Source: Flavobacterium daejeonense DSM 17708
Lineage (GTDB): Bacteria; Bacteroidota; Bacteroidia; Flavobacteriales; Flavobacteriaceae
NCBI RefSeq assembly: GCF_000425425.1
Contig: NZ_AUDK01000002.1
Coordinates: 124,001 to 188,000, forward strand
Direction: 5' to 3'
Length of the DNA stretch: 64,000 nucleotides
Part shown: positions 52,019 to 60,867 of the stretch, piece by piece
Layout: every line of letters starts with the position of its first letter
How positions within the stretch are numbered: position 1 is the first letter of the stretch
Notes under the pieces: generated by a model
Databases searched by the model: none
The model's input: the letters and a program-made list of their open reading frames with translations, nothing else
Told to the model about the DNA's origin: nothing
Translations under genes and position numbers: made by a program

Positions 52019-53935
52019 ATGAAAAAAGTATATAAAATTGTCTTTTTTACGGTATTAAGTTTATCCAATTTGTACGCTCAAAACAAAGATTTTAAAGGCT
52101 ATCTTTTTGCTTATTTTGAAGGAAAAGGTGCTGCCAGTCAGCAGGAACAGTTGCGTTTTGCTGTGAGTGAAGATGCGGTAAACTGGAGAGCATTAAATAA
52201 TAATGAATCTATTATATCGTCAAAAGATATTTCTAATACCGGCGGAATTCGTGACCCGCATATTCTTAGAAAAGCAGATGGAAACGGATTTTATATCGTT
52301 GCAACTGATATGAATACTAAGAAAAATGGATGGGATTATAATCCTGGAATCGTCCTGATGCAATCAAAAAATCTTTTGGACTGGAAATCATCGGTTATTG
52401 ATTTGGAAAAATTATATCCTAAGAAATTTAAGGATATCAAATGGGTTTGGGCACCGCAAACTTTTTACGATGCAAAAGCCAAAAAGTATTTGGTATACTT
52501 TACGGTACGTTTCAAATACAATGAAAAATTGGATTTTTATTGTGCCTATGCCAATAAAGATTTTACTGCTCTGGAAGCAGAACCAAAATTATTGTACAGT
52601 GCCAAAGATGGTGCTATTGATGGCGATATCATTTATAAAGACGGAGTGTATCATTTGTTTTATAAAGGAAATACCAAAGATGCAAACGGAAAAGAAATAA
52701 AAAACGGAATTAAACAAGCAACAAGTAAAAAACTCTTAGGACCTTGGAAAGAAAGTTTTGAGTACTTGGATGCTTATGCGAATGATAAAACCGGTGTAGA
52801 AGGTTCTTCTGTATTTAAATTAAATAACAGTGATGAGTATATTTTGATGTATGATTTGTATTCAAGCGGGCGATATGAGTTTCAGCGTTCTAAAGATTTG
52901 TATCATTTTACTGAAAAGACCGAATCTTTTACTAAAGATTTCTTTCCGAGACACGGAAGTGTGATTAGTATAACTAAGGAAGAAGCACAACAATTGAACG
53001 AAAAATGGGGTGGAGTGCCTCAAAGTTTGTTGTTGTCAGAAGACGGATTGTATCGTTTTCAATCCACAGGGAATCCGATTATCAAGCATAAATATACCGC
53101 AGATCCTGCCGCTTTCGTGGAGAACGATACTTTGTGGTTGTTTACCGGACATGATTTTGAAGGTGGACAAAAGGGTTATAAATTGAAAGATTGGTTGGTT
53201 TTTTCAACGACCGATTTGGAAAATTGGACCGAATATCCTGTTCCGTTGAAAATAGAAGATTTTAAATGGGATAAAACCAATGATGCTTATGCCGGACAAG
53301 CCATTAAAAGAAATGGAAAGTATTATTGGTATATCAGTACCAATGGTTCCGGAATAGGTGTAGCAGTAGCTGATAGGCCTCAAGGTCCTTATAAAGATGC
53401 AATTGGGAAACCACTTTTAACAAATGCTGATTGTTTTGCTTCTACTCATGGTTGGACTTGTATCGATCCTGCTGTTTTTATTGATGATGACGGGCAAGCC
53501 TGGTTGTTTTGGGGGAATGGGGTTTGTTATTATGCCAAACTAAAAGAAAATATGATTGAAATTGATGGTCCGGTTAAGAAAATTGATTTTAATGGATTAC
53601 AATTTACCGAAGCGCCTTGGGTACACAAAAAGAATGGTAAATATTACCTGAGTTATGCCAGCGGTTTTCCGGAAAAAATAGCATACGCTATGGCAGATTC
53701 TATTGAAGGACCTTATGAATATCAAGGAATATTAAACGAAATTGCCGGAAATTCTAACACCAATCATCAGGCGATTTTAGAGTTTAAAGGGAAACCTTAT
53801 TTTATTTATCACAACGGTGCCATTCAAACTAACGGCGGAAGTTACAGCCGCTCGGTTTGTATTGATCAATTAGAATATAATACTGATGGGAGTTTAAAAA
53901 GAGTTATGATGACTTCTGAAGGTGTTTCAAAATAA
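52019..53935 (+). CDS. Exported protein with two GH43-like domains
   Basis: A 638-residue protein with signal peptide ending NLYAQ. The N-terminal GH43 domain (about 25-330) is similar to the upstream lipoprotein: D79 in GIRDPHILRK, AIDGDIIYKDG, and an acid in GVEGSSVFKL. The C-terminal domain (about 345-635) is a second GH43 type with D362 in YTADPAAFVEN, CIDPAVFIDDDG and E531 in FTEAPWVHKKNGKYYLSYA. Both keep the Asp/Asp/Glu set, so both may be active, perhaps on linked bonds of one substrate. It begins 13 bases after the first GH43 gene and ends before a long hairpin. Confidence 0.88.
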   Translation: MKKVYKIVFFTVLSLSNLYAQNKDFKGYLFAYFEGKGAASQQEQLRFAVSEDAVNWRALNNNESIISSKDISNTGGIRDPHILRKADGNGFYIVATDMNTKKNGWDYNPGIVLMQSKNLLDWKSSVIDLEKLYPKKFKDIKWVWAPQTFYDAKAKKYLVYFTVRFKYNEKLDFYCAYANKDFTALEAEPKLLYSAKDGAIDGDIIYKDGVYHLFYKGNTKDANGKEIKNGIKQATSKKLLGPWKESFEYLDAYANDKTGVEGSSVFKLNNSDEYILMYDLYSSGRYEFQRSKDLYHFTEKTESFTKDFFPRHGSVISITKEEAQQLNEKWGGVPQSLLLSEDGLYRFQSTGNPIIKHKYTADPAAFVENDTLWLFTGHDFEGGQKGYKLKDWLVFSTTDLENWTEYPVPLKIEDFKWDKTNDAYAGQAIKRNGKYYWYISTNGSGIGVAVADRPQGPYKDAIGKPLLTNADCFASTHGWTCIDPAVFIDDDGQAWLFWGNGVCYYAKLKENMIEIDGPVKKIDFNGLQFTEAPWVHKKNGKYYLSYASGFPEKIAYAMADSIEGPYEYQGILNEIAGNSNTNHQAILEFKGKPYFIYHNGAIQTNGGSYSRSVCIDQLEYNTDGSLKRVMMTSEGVSK

Positions 53936-53945
53936 GATTCTAAAC

Positions 53946-53986
53946 AGATTACAGCAATTTCTTTTTAAAACAAATTGCTGTAATCT
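53946..53986 (+). terminator. Long stem-loop after the GH43 genes
   Basis: AGATTACAGCAATTT at 53946-53960 pairs perfectly over 15 bases with AAATTGCTGTAATCT at 53972-53986. No T run follows on the plus strand, so it may act as a 3' hairpin more than as a classical terminator. Confidence 0.65.
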
Positions 53987-53995
53987 AAAAAAGAG

Positions 53996-54003
53996 TATTT
54001 TTG
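53996..54003 (+). promoter_or_regulatory. -7 box TATTTTTG of the YvlD-like gene
   Basis: Exact TAnnTTTG match, 19 bases before the ATG at 54023. Confidence 0.5.
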
Positions 54004-54022
54004 ACCTATTAAAATACGGTAA

Positions 54023-54364
54023 ATGAAATTAATTTTAAGAGTACTTACTACTTCCATTTTGGTATTACTGATTTCGCACTTTATGAAAGGCGTTCATGTA
54101 GCCAGTTTTTCAACAGCCATTTTTGTAGCTATTGTTTTGGGCTTGCTGAATATTTTTATCAAACCTATTTTGGTTTTGTTTACGTTGCCAATTACTTTTG
54201 TTACATTAGGATTATTTTTGCTGGTTATTAATGGTTTGATTATTATACTTTGCGATAATATTGTGGGAGGTTTTGATGTAGATACTTTTTTTACAGCGCT
54301 GTTATTCAGTATTATTTTGTCGGTTTCCCAATCGATTGTCAATCTTTTTATCGGAGATAAGTAA
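54023..54364 (+). CDS. Phage holin 4-like / YvlD family membrane protein
   Basis: A 113-residue protein with four hydrophobic helices (about 4-22, 28-45, 50-76, 85-108) and the motif LLNIFIKPILVLFTLPITFVTLG (read in parts) of the YvlD/phage_holin_4_2 family. Despite the name these are chromosomal membrane proteins of unknown role; there are no phage genes around it. It stands alone between the GH43 pair and the copper island. Confidence 0.88.
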   Translation: MKLILRVLTTSILVLLISHFMKGVHVASFSTAIFVAIVLGLLNIFIKPILVLFTLPITFVTLGLFLLVINGLIIILCDNIVGGFDVDTFFTALLFSIILSVSQSIVNLFIGDK

Positions 54365-54427
54365 AATTAGAAAGTATAAAAAAAGCATAAATGACTTTGG
54401 CTTTTATTTATACAATATAAAAAATAG

Positions 54428-54435
54428 TAACTTTG
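54428..54435 (+). promoter_or_regulatory. -7 box TAACTTTG before the Cys-rich copper-island gene
   Basis: Exact TAnnTTTG match 19 bases before the ATG at 54455. It may drive the first gene or the whole island. Confidence 0.55.
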
Positions 54436-54454
54436 TAGCATTAACGATTTAGAA

Positions 54455-54826
54455 ATGAATAAATTCTGCCTCATATTGATTTTGCTTTTAGGCTTTTTTT
54501 TGTTGCCGGCAAAAGCCTATGCTTGTGGATCAGGTTCAGGTAAGCATTCCTGTAAAATGGAAATGTCTTCTAAAACCAAAATGAAAGCTTGTTGCTGTAA
54601 AGATTCTAAATCTAAAGAAACCAAAGGTCATAAAGGTTGTTCCGGTAAATGCGGACAAGCAATGTGTGGTGTGTCTTCCGTGAATATTGGAAATACCACT
54701 TCAATAGCATACGAAATGCTGCAAACGCATTTTGGTTTTTCTTCAAAAAAACAAAATTTTTCTTCATTAATATCTGTTCTTTCGGACGGATATACCTCTC
54801 TTTGGCTTATTCCTAAAATAGGCTAA
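54455..54826 (+). CDS. Cys/Met/Lys-rich exported protein (HYC_CC_PP-like)
   Basis: A 123-residue exported protein, signal peptide ending AYACGS. The middle (about 24-70) holds ten cysteines with lysines, histidines and methionines (CGSGSGKHSCKMEMSSK, ACCCKDSKS, GHKGCSGKCGQAMCG), a strong metal-binding look. The tail is FSSLISVLSDGYTSLWLIPKIG (read in parts). It resembles proteins named HYC_CC_PP in Bacteroidota, from memory. Its role could be to bind copper in the periplasm. It precedes the HMA-like gene by 143 bases. Confidence 0.75.
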   Translation: MNKFCLILILLLGFFLLPAKAYACGSGSGKHSCKMEMSSKTKMKACCCKDSKSKETKGHKGCSGKCGQAMCGVSSVNIGNTTSIAYEMLQTHFGFSSKKQNFSSLISVLSDGYTSLWLIPKIG

Positions 54827-54969
54827 ACTTCTTTTTTGATAGCCAAAAGTGCATCAAATTCAAAGCATATTTGCTTTACCCATTCATTTTTTTGTTAGTA
54901 CAATGTCATAATGGTTTTTTGAACCGTTTTGCTATTGGTTAACTATTTTCTCTTATTAAATTTAACATC

Positions 54970-55311
54970 ATGAAATCAATCAAAAAAGTATTGATGGCAA
55001 TCATTGTATTGTTGTCAGGTGTTGCTGTACAGGCACAAATAAAAAATGCAAAAACTGAAACGGTAAAAATATACGGAAACTGTGGAATGTGTAAAAAGAC
55101 AATCGAAAAAGCCGGAAATCTTAAGGACGTGGCTGAGGTTAATTGGAATAAGGAGACAAAAATAGCTACTATAACGTATAATGTGGAGAAAACAAACCAA
55201 GAGGAGATTTTAAAGCGCATTGCTGCTGCGGGTTACGACAGTAAAAAAAATAAAGCTTCAGCTGCCGCTTACAATGCCCTTCCTGGTTGTTGTCAATACG
55301 ATAGAAATTAA
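54970..55311 (+). CDS. Exported HMA-like (heavy-metal-associated) domain protein
   Basis: A 113-residue protein with signal peptide ending VQAQ, then one HMA-type ferredoxin-like fold (about 28-95: TVKIYGNCGMCKKTIEKAG, EVNWNKETKIATITYNVEK, ILKRIAAAGYDSKK, read in parts). The metal motif is C38-G-M-C41, a shortened form of the usual MxCxxC. The tail ends PGCCQYDRN with two adjacent cysteines. It is a likely periplasmic Cu(I)-binding protein that could feed the CusA pump. The DUF3347 gene follows after 49 bases. Confidence 0.88.
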   Translation: MKSIKKVLMAIIVLLSGVAVQAQIKNAKTETVKIYGNCGMCKKTIEKAGNLKDVAEVNWNKETKIATITYNVEKTNQEEILKRIAAAGYDSKKNKASAAAYNALPGCCQYDRN

Positions 55312-55360
55312 AAAAAGGATTAAAATAGATTAAACAACAAAACAATTAAAAGATATAAAA

Positions 55361-55921
55361 ATGAAAAATATTTTAAAAATAAGCATATTAGTTCTGATGG
55401 TAGTTTTTGCTTCATGTAAGGATAACAAATCAGGAAATAAAGAGACAGTTGAGGAGAGTAACCAACCAACAACTAAGAAAAGCCAGACTTCTTTTTCGAT
55501 AGAAACTATTTTGGACAATTATCTAAAATTGAAAAATGCTTTAGTTGAAGACAATTCAGAAGAAGCCGCTCAGTCAGGAAAAGAATTAGCAGTAACATTA
55601 AACGATTTAAATACTGATAAAATAGAGCAGGAATTAAAAAAAGAATATGCTGATATTTTAGAAGATGCCAAAGAACATGCCGATCACATAGGTGCAAATG
55701 CTGACAATATAGCGCATCAAAGAGAGCATTTTGTAACCTTAAGTAAGGATATAGAGGATTTAATTGAATTATTTGGAACCAATAAAAAGCTCTATTTGGA
55801 TTTTTGTCCAATGGCAGATGAAAACAAAGGAGCTGTTTGGATAAGTGAAAAAGAAGAAATCAAAAATCCATATTTTGGTTCACAAATGCTTAGCTGTGGT
55901 TCTGTAAAAAAAGAATTCTAA
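55361..55921 (+). CDS. DUF3347 family lipoprotein
   Basis: A 186-residue lipoprotein with lipobox VVFASC (cysteine 19). The helical DUF3347 region (about 48-140: ETILDNYLKLKNALVEDNSEEAAQSGKEL, read in parts) is followed by YLDFCPMADENKGAVWIS and MLSCGSVKKEF, with Cys and Met suited to Cu(I). DUF3347 proteins often travel with copper/silver efflux genes in Bacteroidota. The next gene begins two bases after the stop. The truncated lipoprotein at the window end is a relative. Confidence 0.88.
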   Translation: MKNILKISILVLMVVFASCKDNKSGNKETVEESNQPTTKKSQTSFSIETILDNYLKLKNALVEDNSEEAAQSGKELAVTLNDLNTDKIEQELKKEYADILEDAKEHADHIGANADNIAHQREHFVTLSKDIEDLIELFGTNKKLYLDFCPMADENKGAVWISEKEEIKNPYFGSQMLSCGSVKKEF

Positions 55922-55922
55922 A

Positions 55923-56387
55923 ATGAAAAAGATTACCAAAAGGATACTTTTTATTGGGACAATTGTTTTTTTGCTGATGCAGTTGTATCAGCCTTCTCGT
56001 AATGAAGGCAGTAAAAAAGAGATGACTGAAAGTTTTGTCAGGGTGTATACAGTTCCTGAGAATATCAAGACTGTTTTACGTACTTCTTGTTATGATTGTC
56101 ACAGTAATAACACTTATTATCCTTGGTATTCTAATATTCAGCCAATACGTTTTTTTATGGATAGTCATATAGAGAAGGGAAAAAAGGATTTAAACTTTGA
56201 TGAATTTGGAAATTATTCTAAACGAAAGCAAAAAAGTAAATTGGATGGAATTGTGAAACAAATAAAATCAGATGAAATGCCTTTAAGTTCATATACTTTA
56301 ATCCATAAAGAAGCAATTCTTACGACCGCTCAAAAAAAGGAAGTAATTTATTGGATGAATAAAATAAAAGATAGTATCTCGTTATAA
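55923..56387 (+). CDS. Heme-binding domain protein (Haem_bd)
   Basis: A 154-residue protein with N-terminal anchor (8-22) and one cytochrome-like motif C56-Y-D-C59-H60 in RTSCYDCHSNNTYYPWYSN, followed by MDSHIEKGKKDLNFDEF, which is the Haem_bd pattern. It would be exported and carry covalent heme. Its place between DUF3347 and cusA suggests a redox role in copper handling, for example keeping copper in a defined oxidation state; this is inference. It ends 11 bases before the first cusA frame. Confidence 0.9.
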   Translation: MKKITKRILFIGTIVFLLMQLYQPSRNEGSKKEMTESFVRVYTVPENIKTVLRTSCYDCHSNNTYYPWYSNIQPIRFFMDSHIEKGKKDLNFDEFGNYSKRKQKSKLDGIVKQIKSDEMPLSSYTLIHKEAILTTAQKKEVIYWMNKIKDSISL

Positions 56388-56398
56388 AATATAGAAAA

Positions 56399-57679
56399 AT
56401 GGTCAAAAAAATAATAGCACTGGCATTACAAAACAGGATAATTGTTCTGTTGATTTCCGCTTTTTTATTTGGTTGGGGCGTTTACAGTGTACAACAAAAT
56501 CCTATTGATGCTATTCCGGATTTGTCTGAAAATCAAATTATCGTCTTTACGGAGTGGATGGGAAGAAGTCCGCAGGTAATTGAAGATCAGGTGACCTATC
56601 CGCTAGTTTCCAATTTACAGGGAATTCCAAAAATTAAAAATATCCGCGCTTCCTCGATGTTTGGGATGAGCTTTGTTTATATCATTTTTGAGGACAAGGT
56701 TGATCCGTATTGGGCAAGAACCCGGGTATTGGAACGATTGAATTATGCTCAGCGTCTCTTACCTCAAAATGTGGTACCCACTCTGGGGCCTGACGGAACC
56801 GGAGTAGGTCATGTGTTTTGGTATCATCTGGAAACAGATGGAATGGATTTGGGAGAGCAGCGCGCTTTACAGGATTGGTATGTGAAATTTGCTTTGCAAA
56901 CTGTTCCGGGAGTAGCCGAAGTAGCTTCTTTTGGAGGGTTTGAAAAACAATACCAGCTGGTTTTGGATCCACTCAAAATGCAATACTACAATGTCAGTAT
57001 GATGGAAGTGATGCAGGCGGTAAAAACCAGTAACAACGATGTAGGCGGAAGAAAATTCGAAATGAGCGACCGGGCTTATATTGTGAGAGGATTGGGCTAT
57101 ATTAAAAATATCAAAGATATTGAGAACATAGCCATCAAGAATTACAATTCGGTACCGGTAAAGGTGAGTGATATCGGTTCGGTACAAATGGGTGGCGATT
57201 TGCGTCTGGGAATTTTTGATGGCAATGGCGAAGGAGAAGTAGTAGGCGGAATTGTGGTCATGCGATACGGAGAGAATGCCGATAAAGTTATTGAGGCTGT
57301 AAAAGTCAAAATGAAAGAAGTCGAAAAAGGTTTGCCGGAAGGCGTTACTTTCAAAACTTCTTACGATCGCAGCGAGCTGATTGAAAAGGCTATCGATTCG
57401 GTTAAAGGAACTTTGATAGAGGAAATGATTGCAGTATCTATCGTAATTCTTCTTTTCCTTTTTCATTGGCGCAGCGCATTGATTATCCTGATACAATTGC
57501 CTATTTCGGTGGCTGTGGGGTTTATTCTTTTAGAAGCTTTTGGAATTTCTTCCAATATTATGTCGCTCACCGGAATTGCTCTGGCAATTGGTGTTGTAGT
57601 GGATGACGGAATTGTTATGGTTGAAAATGCCTATCGGGGACTTTCGGAAAAACAGGAAGAAAAAGGTATAATTCAATAA
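56399..57679 (+). CDS. cusA: CusA-type RND efflux pump, N-terminal half (TM1-TM4)
   Basis: The first 426 residues of a heavy-metal RND permease. TM1 lies at 10-30, the porter region at about 32-338, and TM2-TM4 at about 340-412. It shows PIDAIPDLSENQIIVFTEW and the proton-relay motif VVVDDGIVMVEN with D402, matching D405 of E. coli CusA. The frame stops at 57679 after EKQEEKGIIQ, in the cytoplasmic loop between TM4 and TM5. The second half starts eight bases later in another frame. A normal CusA is one chain of about 1050 residues. Both parts are otherwise undamaged. Confidence 0.9.
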   Translation: MVKKIIALALQNRIIVLLISAFLFGWGVYSVQQNPIDAIPDLSENQIIVFTEWMGRSPQVIEDQVTYPLVSNLQGIPKIKNIRASSMFGMSFVYIIFEDKVDPYWARTRVLERLNYAQRLLPQNVVPTLGPDGTGVGHVFWYHLETDGMDLGEQRALQDWYVKFALQTVPGVAEVASFGGFEKQYQLVLDPLKMQYYNVSMMEVMQAVKTSNNDVGGRKFEMSDRAYIVRGLGYIKNIKDIENIAIKNYNSVPVKVSDIGSVQMGGDLRLGIFDGNGEGEVVGGIVVMRYGENADKVIEAVKVKMKEVEKGLPEGVTFKTSYDRSELIEKAIDSVKGTLIEEMIAVSIVILLFLFHWRSALIILIQLPISVAVGFILLEAFGISSNIMSLTGIALAIGVVVDDGIVMVENAYRGLSEKQEEKGIIQ

Positions 57680-57687
57680 GCGGAACT

Positions 57688-59622
57688 ATGAAAAATATAT
57701 TTAAAAATAGGTTTAATAAAGAGCAGGATTCTTTATCTTCCGAGGAGCGAATGAAGATTATTGAAGATTCTTCCAAACTAGTCGGTCCGGGAGTTTTCTA
57801 TTCTACGCTTATAGTTATTGCTTCTTTTCTGCCCGTGTTTTTGTTAACGGGAATGGAAGGAAAGCTGTTTAGTCCGCTGGCCTGGACAAAATCATTTATT
57901 TTGATTGTTGATGCTTTCTTGGCAATAACGCTCACTCCGGTGTTGATTAGTTTTTTGCTCAAAGGCAAATTGCGTTCTGAAGAAAAAAATCCGATAAACA
58001 GAAAATTAGAAAAGGTTTATACACCGGTTTTGATTTTTTGTTTAAAATGGCGAAAAACAATTTTGGCCATAAATGTAGCAGCCTTGTTAATTGGTGGTTT
58101 TATGTTCACCCGATTGGGTTCGGAATTTATGCCACCTTTAGATGAAGGATCCATTTTGTTTATGCCGGTGACTTTACCGGATGTTTCGAATACGGAAATC
58201 AAACGAATTTTGCAGGTTCAGGATAAATTAATCCGCTCAATTCCCGAAGTAACTCATGTTTTAGGAAAAGCCGGAAGAGCCAATACAGCGACCGATAACA
58301 GTCCGATAAGTATGATTGAGACCATAATATTACTCAAACCGCAAAGCGAATGGAGAGACGGAATAACGAAGAATGATATTATTACCGAAATTAATAATAA
58401 ACTTCAAATTCCCGGAGTAACCAATGGTTTTACTCAGCCAATTATCAATCGGATTAATATGCTTTCAACCGGAATCCGAACCGATGTTGGGATTAAGGTT
58501 TACGGAACCAGTCTGGATACTATTGATGCTTTATCCCAAAAAATTAAAAATGCATTAGAAGGCACTTCGGGGATCAAAGATTTATTTGCCGAACCTATTA
58601 CCGGCGGAAAATACATCGATATTATTCCCAAAAGAGAAGAAATTGGCCGCTACGGTCTTAGTGTTGATGAGGTAAACAATGTGGTAGAAACTGCCATTGG
58701 CGGAATGACGCTGACTTCTACCATCGAAGGGAGGCAACGTTTTTCGGTCAATGCGAGATATGCTCAGGAATACAGAAACAGTCTGAGCGCCTTAAAGCAA
58801 TTACAACTTCAAACCATGGAATTTGGACCAATTCCTCTCGAATCAGTTGCCGAAGTTAAAATAAGTGACGGACCGCCGATGATTAATAGCGAAAATGCCA
58901 TGCTTCGCGGAAGTGTTTTGTTTAATGTACGCGACCGGGATTTGGGCAGTACCGTAAAAGAAGCTCAGGATAAACTCAATGCTATGATGGCTAAAATGCC
59001 TAAAGGTTATTATTTGGAATGGAGCGGTCAATGGGAAAATCAAATTCGGGCAAACCAAACCTTAAGTCTGATTTTACCGATTGTTGTCCTCATTATTTTT
59101 ATGATTTTGTATTTCACGTATCGTTCCATGAAGGAAGCTTTAATCACGATGATAACTGTTCCTTTTGCTCTAATTGGAGGAATATTTATGGTGTATTTCT
59201 ACGGAATCAATTTGTCAGTGGCTGTTGCTGTAGGTTTCATCGCTTTGTTTGGAATGGCGGTCGAAACCGCTATGTTGATGACCATTTACCTCAATGAAGC
59301 AATGGATAAAATGATTGCCAAATATGGAAACAGCAGCAAAACTCTCAACGAAGATATTATACGGGAATATGTTATTGAAGGTTCGGCAAAAAGATTGCGA
59401 CCAAAATTAATGACGGTTTCGGTATCACTTTTTGGGTTAGTGCCAATACTCTGGTCTTCCGGAACCGGCGCCGACGTGATGGTTCCAATTACCGTACCCT
59501 TGATTGGAGGAACAATTTCCTCTGTTATTTATGTATTATTAGTAACCCCTGTTGTTTTTGAAATCACCAAATTAAGAGAATTGAAAACAAAAGGGAAAAT
59601 AGATATTATCGATGCAAATTAG
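57688..59622 (+). CDS. cusA: CusA-type RND efflux pump, C-terminal half (TM5-TM12)
   Basis: The remaining 644 residues of the pump, beginning in the TM4-TM5 loop (SSEERMKIIEDSSKLVGPGVFYSTLIV, read in parts). The three methionines that bind Cu(I)/Ag(I) in E. coli CusA (M573, M623, M672) are present as M159 (ILFMPVTLP), M209 (SPISMIET) and M258 (RINMLSTGI), with the same 50- and 49-residue spacing. This makes monovalent copper or silver the likely substrate. The ATG at 57688 comes nine bases after the stop of the first half, so coupled translation could supply both parts. The end overlaps the next gene by 11 bases. Confidence 0.9.
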   Translation: MKNIFKNRFNKEQDSLSSEERMKIIEDSSKLVGPGVFYSTLIVIASFLPVFLLTGMEGKLFSPLAWTKSFILIVDAFLAITLTPVLISFLLKGKLRSEEKNPINRKLEKVYTPVLIFCLKWRKTILAINVAALLIGGFMFTRLGSEFMPPLDEGSILFMPVTLPDVSNTEIKRILQVQDKLIRSIPEVTHVLGKAGRANTATDNSPISMIETIILLKPQSEWRDGITKNDIITEINNKLQIPGVTNGFTQPIINRINMLSTGIRTDVGIKVYGTSLDTIDALSQKIKNALEGTSGIKDLFAEPITGGKYIDIIPKREEIGRYGLSVDEVNNVVETAIGGMTLTSTIEGRQRFSVNARYAQEYRNSLSALKQLQLQTMEFGPIPLESVAEVKISDGPPMINSENAMLRGSVLFNVRDRDLGSTVKEAQDKLNAMMAKMPKGYYLEWSGQWENQIRANQTLSLILPIVVLIIFMILYFTYRSMKEALITMITVPFALIGGIFMVYFYGINLSVAVAVGFIALFGMAVETAMLMTIYLNEAMDKMIAKYGNSSKTLNEDIIREYVIEGSAKRLRPKLMTVSVSLFGLVPILWSSGTGADVMVPITVPLIGGTISSVIYVLLVTPVVFEITKLRELKTKGKIDIIDAN

Positions 59623-60865
59623 TAAATATTACATCAGTATAGTTTTTTTGCTTTTAAATGCCTTAGCAGCTGCAGGACAAACGCTTTCATTGGATGAAAT
59701 TTTGATGCAAATTCAAAACAATAATCCTCAGCTTAAAATGTACGAAGCCGATATTCAAAGTATGGATGCCGCTGCAAAAGGAGCAAAAAGCTGGATGGCT
59801 CCCGAAATTAGTACCGGGTTTTTTATGACGCCTTACAATACTAAAATGTGGAAAGCCGATGAAATGAGCCGGGGAATGGGTTCGTATATGGTTGGTTTTA
59901 CTCAAATGATTCCTAATGCTTCCCGACAAAAAGCCGAAGCTAATTACATGAACACCATGTCTTCGGTGGAAGCCGAAAATAAAAAATATACCGGTAATCA
60001 GTTGAATGCTTTGGCCAAAGCCAATTATTACCAATGGCTGGTTTTAGATAAAAAAATTAAAATTATCAAAGAGAATCTGTTGCTGTTGGATTACATGATT
60101 AAAAGTATGGAAATCCGCTATCAGTATAATATGGATAAATTGCCCACGTATTATAAGGCCAAATCCAAATACAGTGCTTTGCAAAGTGAAGCGCTAATGC
60201 TGCAAAATGAAATTTCCCAAAAACGAATTGCACTCAATACGCTGATGGCAAGAGATAAAAATTTGCTTTTTGAAATTGATTCGAATTATACGCTCAAAGA
60301 AGCCGATTCGTTTCAAACGGATGTGACTATGCTTGCTCAAAACCGAAGCGATGTTAAGGCAATCGAAAAAACGATGGAGTTGAATGAACTTAAAATGGAA
60401 ATTGAAAAGTCAAAACAGCTGCCGGAATTTGGCATAAAATACGATCACATGTTTGCTTTTGGTCAAATGCCCCAACAATTTACTTTAATGGGAATGATCA
60501 AACTGCCAATGCCCTGGTCCACTAAAATGAATAAGGCGAATGCTAATAGTTTTAAGATTAAAAACGAAAGTCTGGAATGGCAAAAACAAATGATTCTGAA
60601 TGAAGTTTCGGGAATGATTGCCGGTATGCAGGCAGAATGGAGCAGCCTGAAAAAGCAATACGATATTGCAGAAAAGCACATTATTCCGGCTTTAAAGCGT
60701 AATTATGATACGGCGGTTTTAGCCTGGCAAAACAATACCGGCGATTTATTTGTGGTACTGGATGCCTGGGAAGCACTCAATATGGCGCAAATGGAAAAGC
60801 TGGATAAATTGCAAATGATTTTGAATGTTCAGGTAGAAATTGAAAAACAACTAGAAAGAAAATAA
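59612..60865 (+). CDS. CusC-like TolC-family outer-membrane factor
   Basis: A 417-residue outer-membrane channel protein, signal peptide ending AAAGQ. It has TolC-like helical hairpins (LSLDEILMQIQNNNPQLK near 25-45 and ADSFQTDVTMLAQNRSDVK near 231-250) and many methionines in FFMTPYNTKMWKADEMSRGMG, which might contact copper. It overlaps the cusA second half by 11 bases and is followed two bases later by the adaptor gene, making a tight tripartite efflux operon. Confidence 0.9.
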   Translation: MQISKYYISIVFLLLNALAAAGQTLSLDEILMQIQNNNPQLKMYEADIQSMDAAAKGAKSWMAPEISTGFFMTPYNTKMWKADEMSRGMGSYMVGFTQMIPNASRQKAEANYMNTMSSVEAENKKYTGNQLNALAKANYYQWLVLDKKIKIIKENLLLLDYMIKSMEIRYQYNMDKLPTYYKAKSKYSALQSEALMLQNEISQKRIALNTLMARDKNLLFEIDSNYTLKEADSFQTDVTMLAQNRSDVKAIEKTMELNELKMEIEKSKQLPEFGIKYDHMFAFGQMPQQFTLMGMIKLPMPWSTKMNKANANSFKIKNESLEWQKQMILNEVSGMIAGMQAEWSSLKKQYDIAEKHIIPALKRNYDTAVLAWQNNTGDLFVVLDAWEALNMAQMEKLDKLQMILNVQVEIEKQLERK

Positions 60866-60867
60866 AC

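Noticed and set aside
54023..54364. Phage holin-like protein as a sign of a prophage
   Set aside because: The family (YvlD/phage_holin_4_2) is widespread on chromosomes; no integrase, capsid, tail or lysis gene is near.
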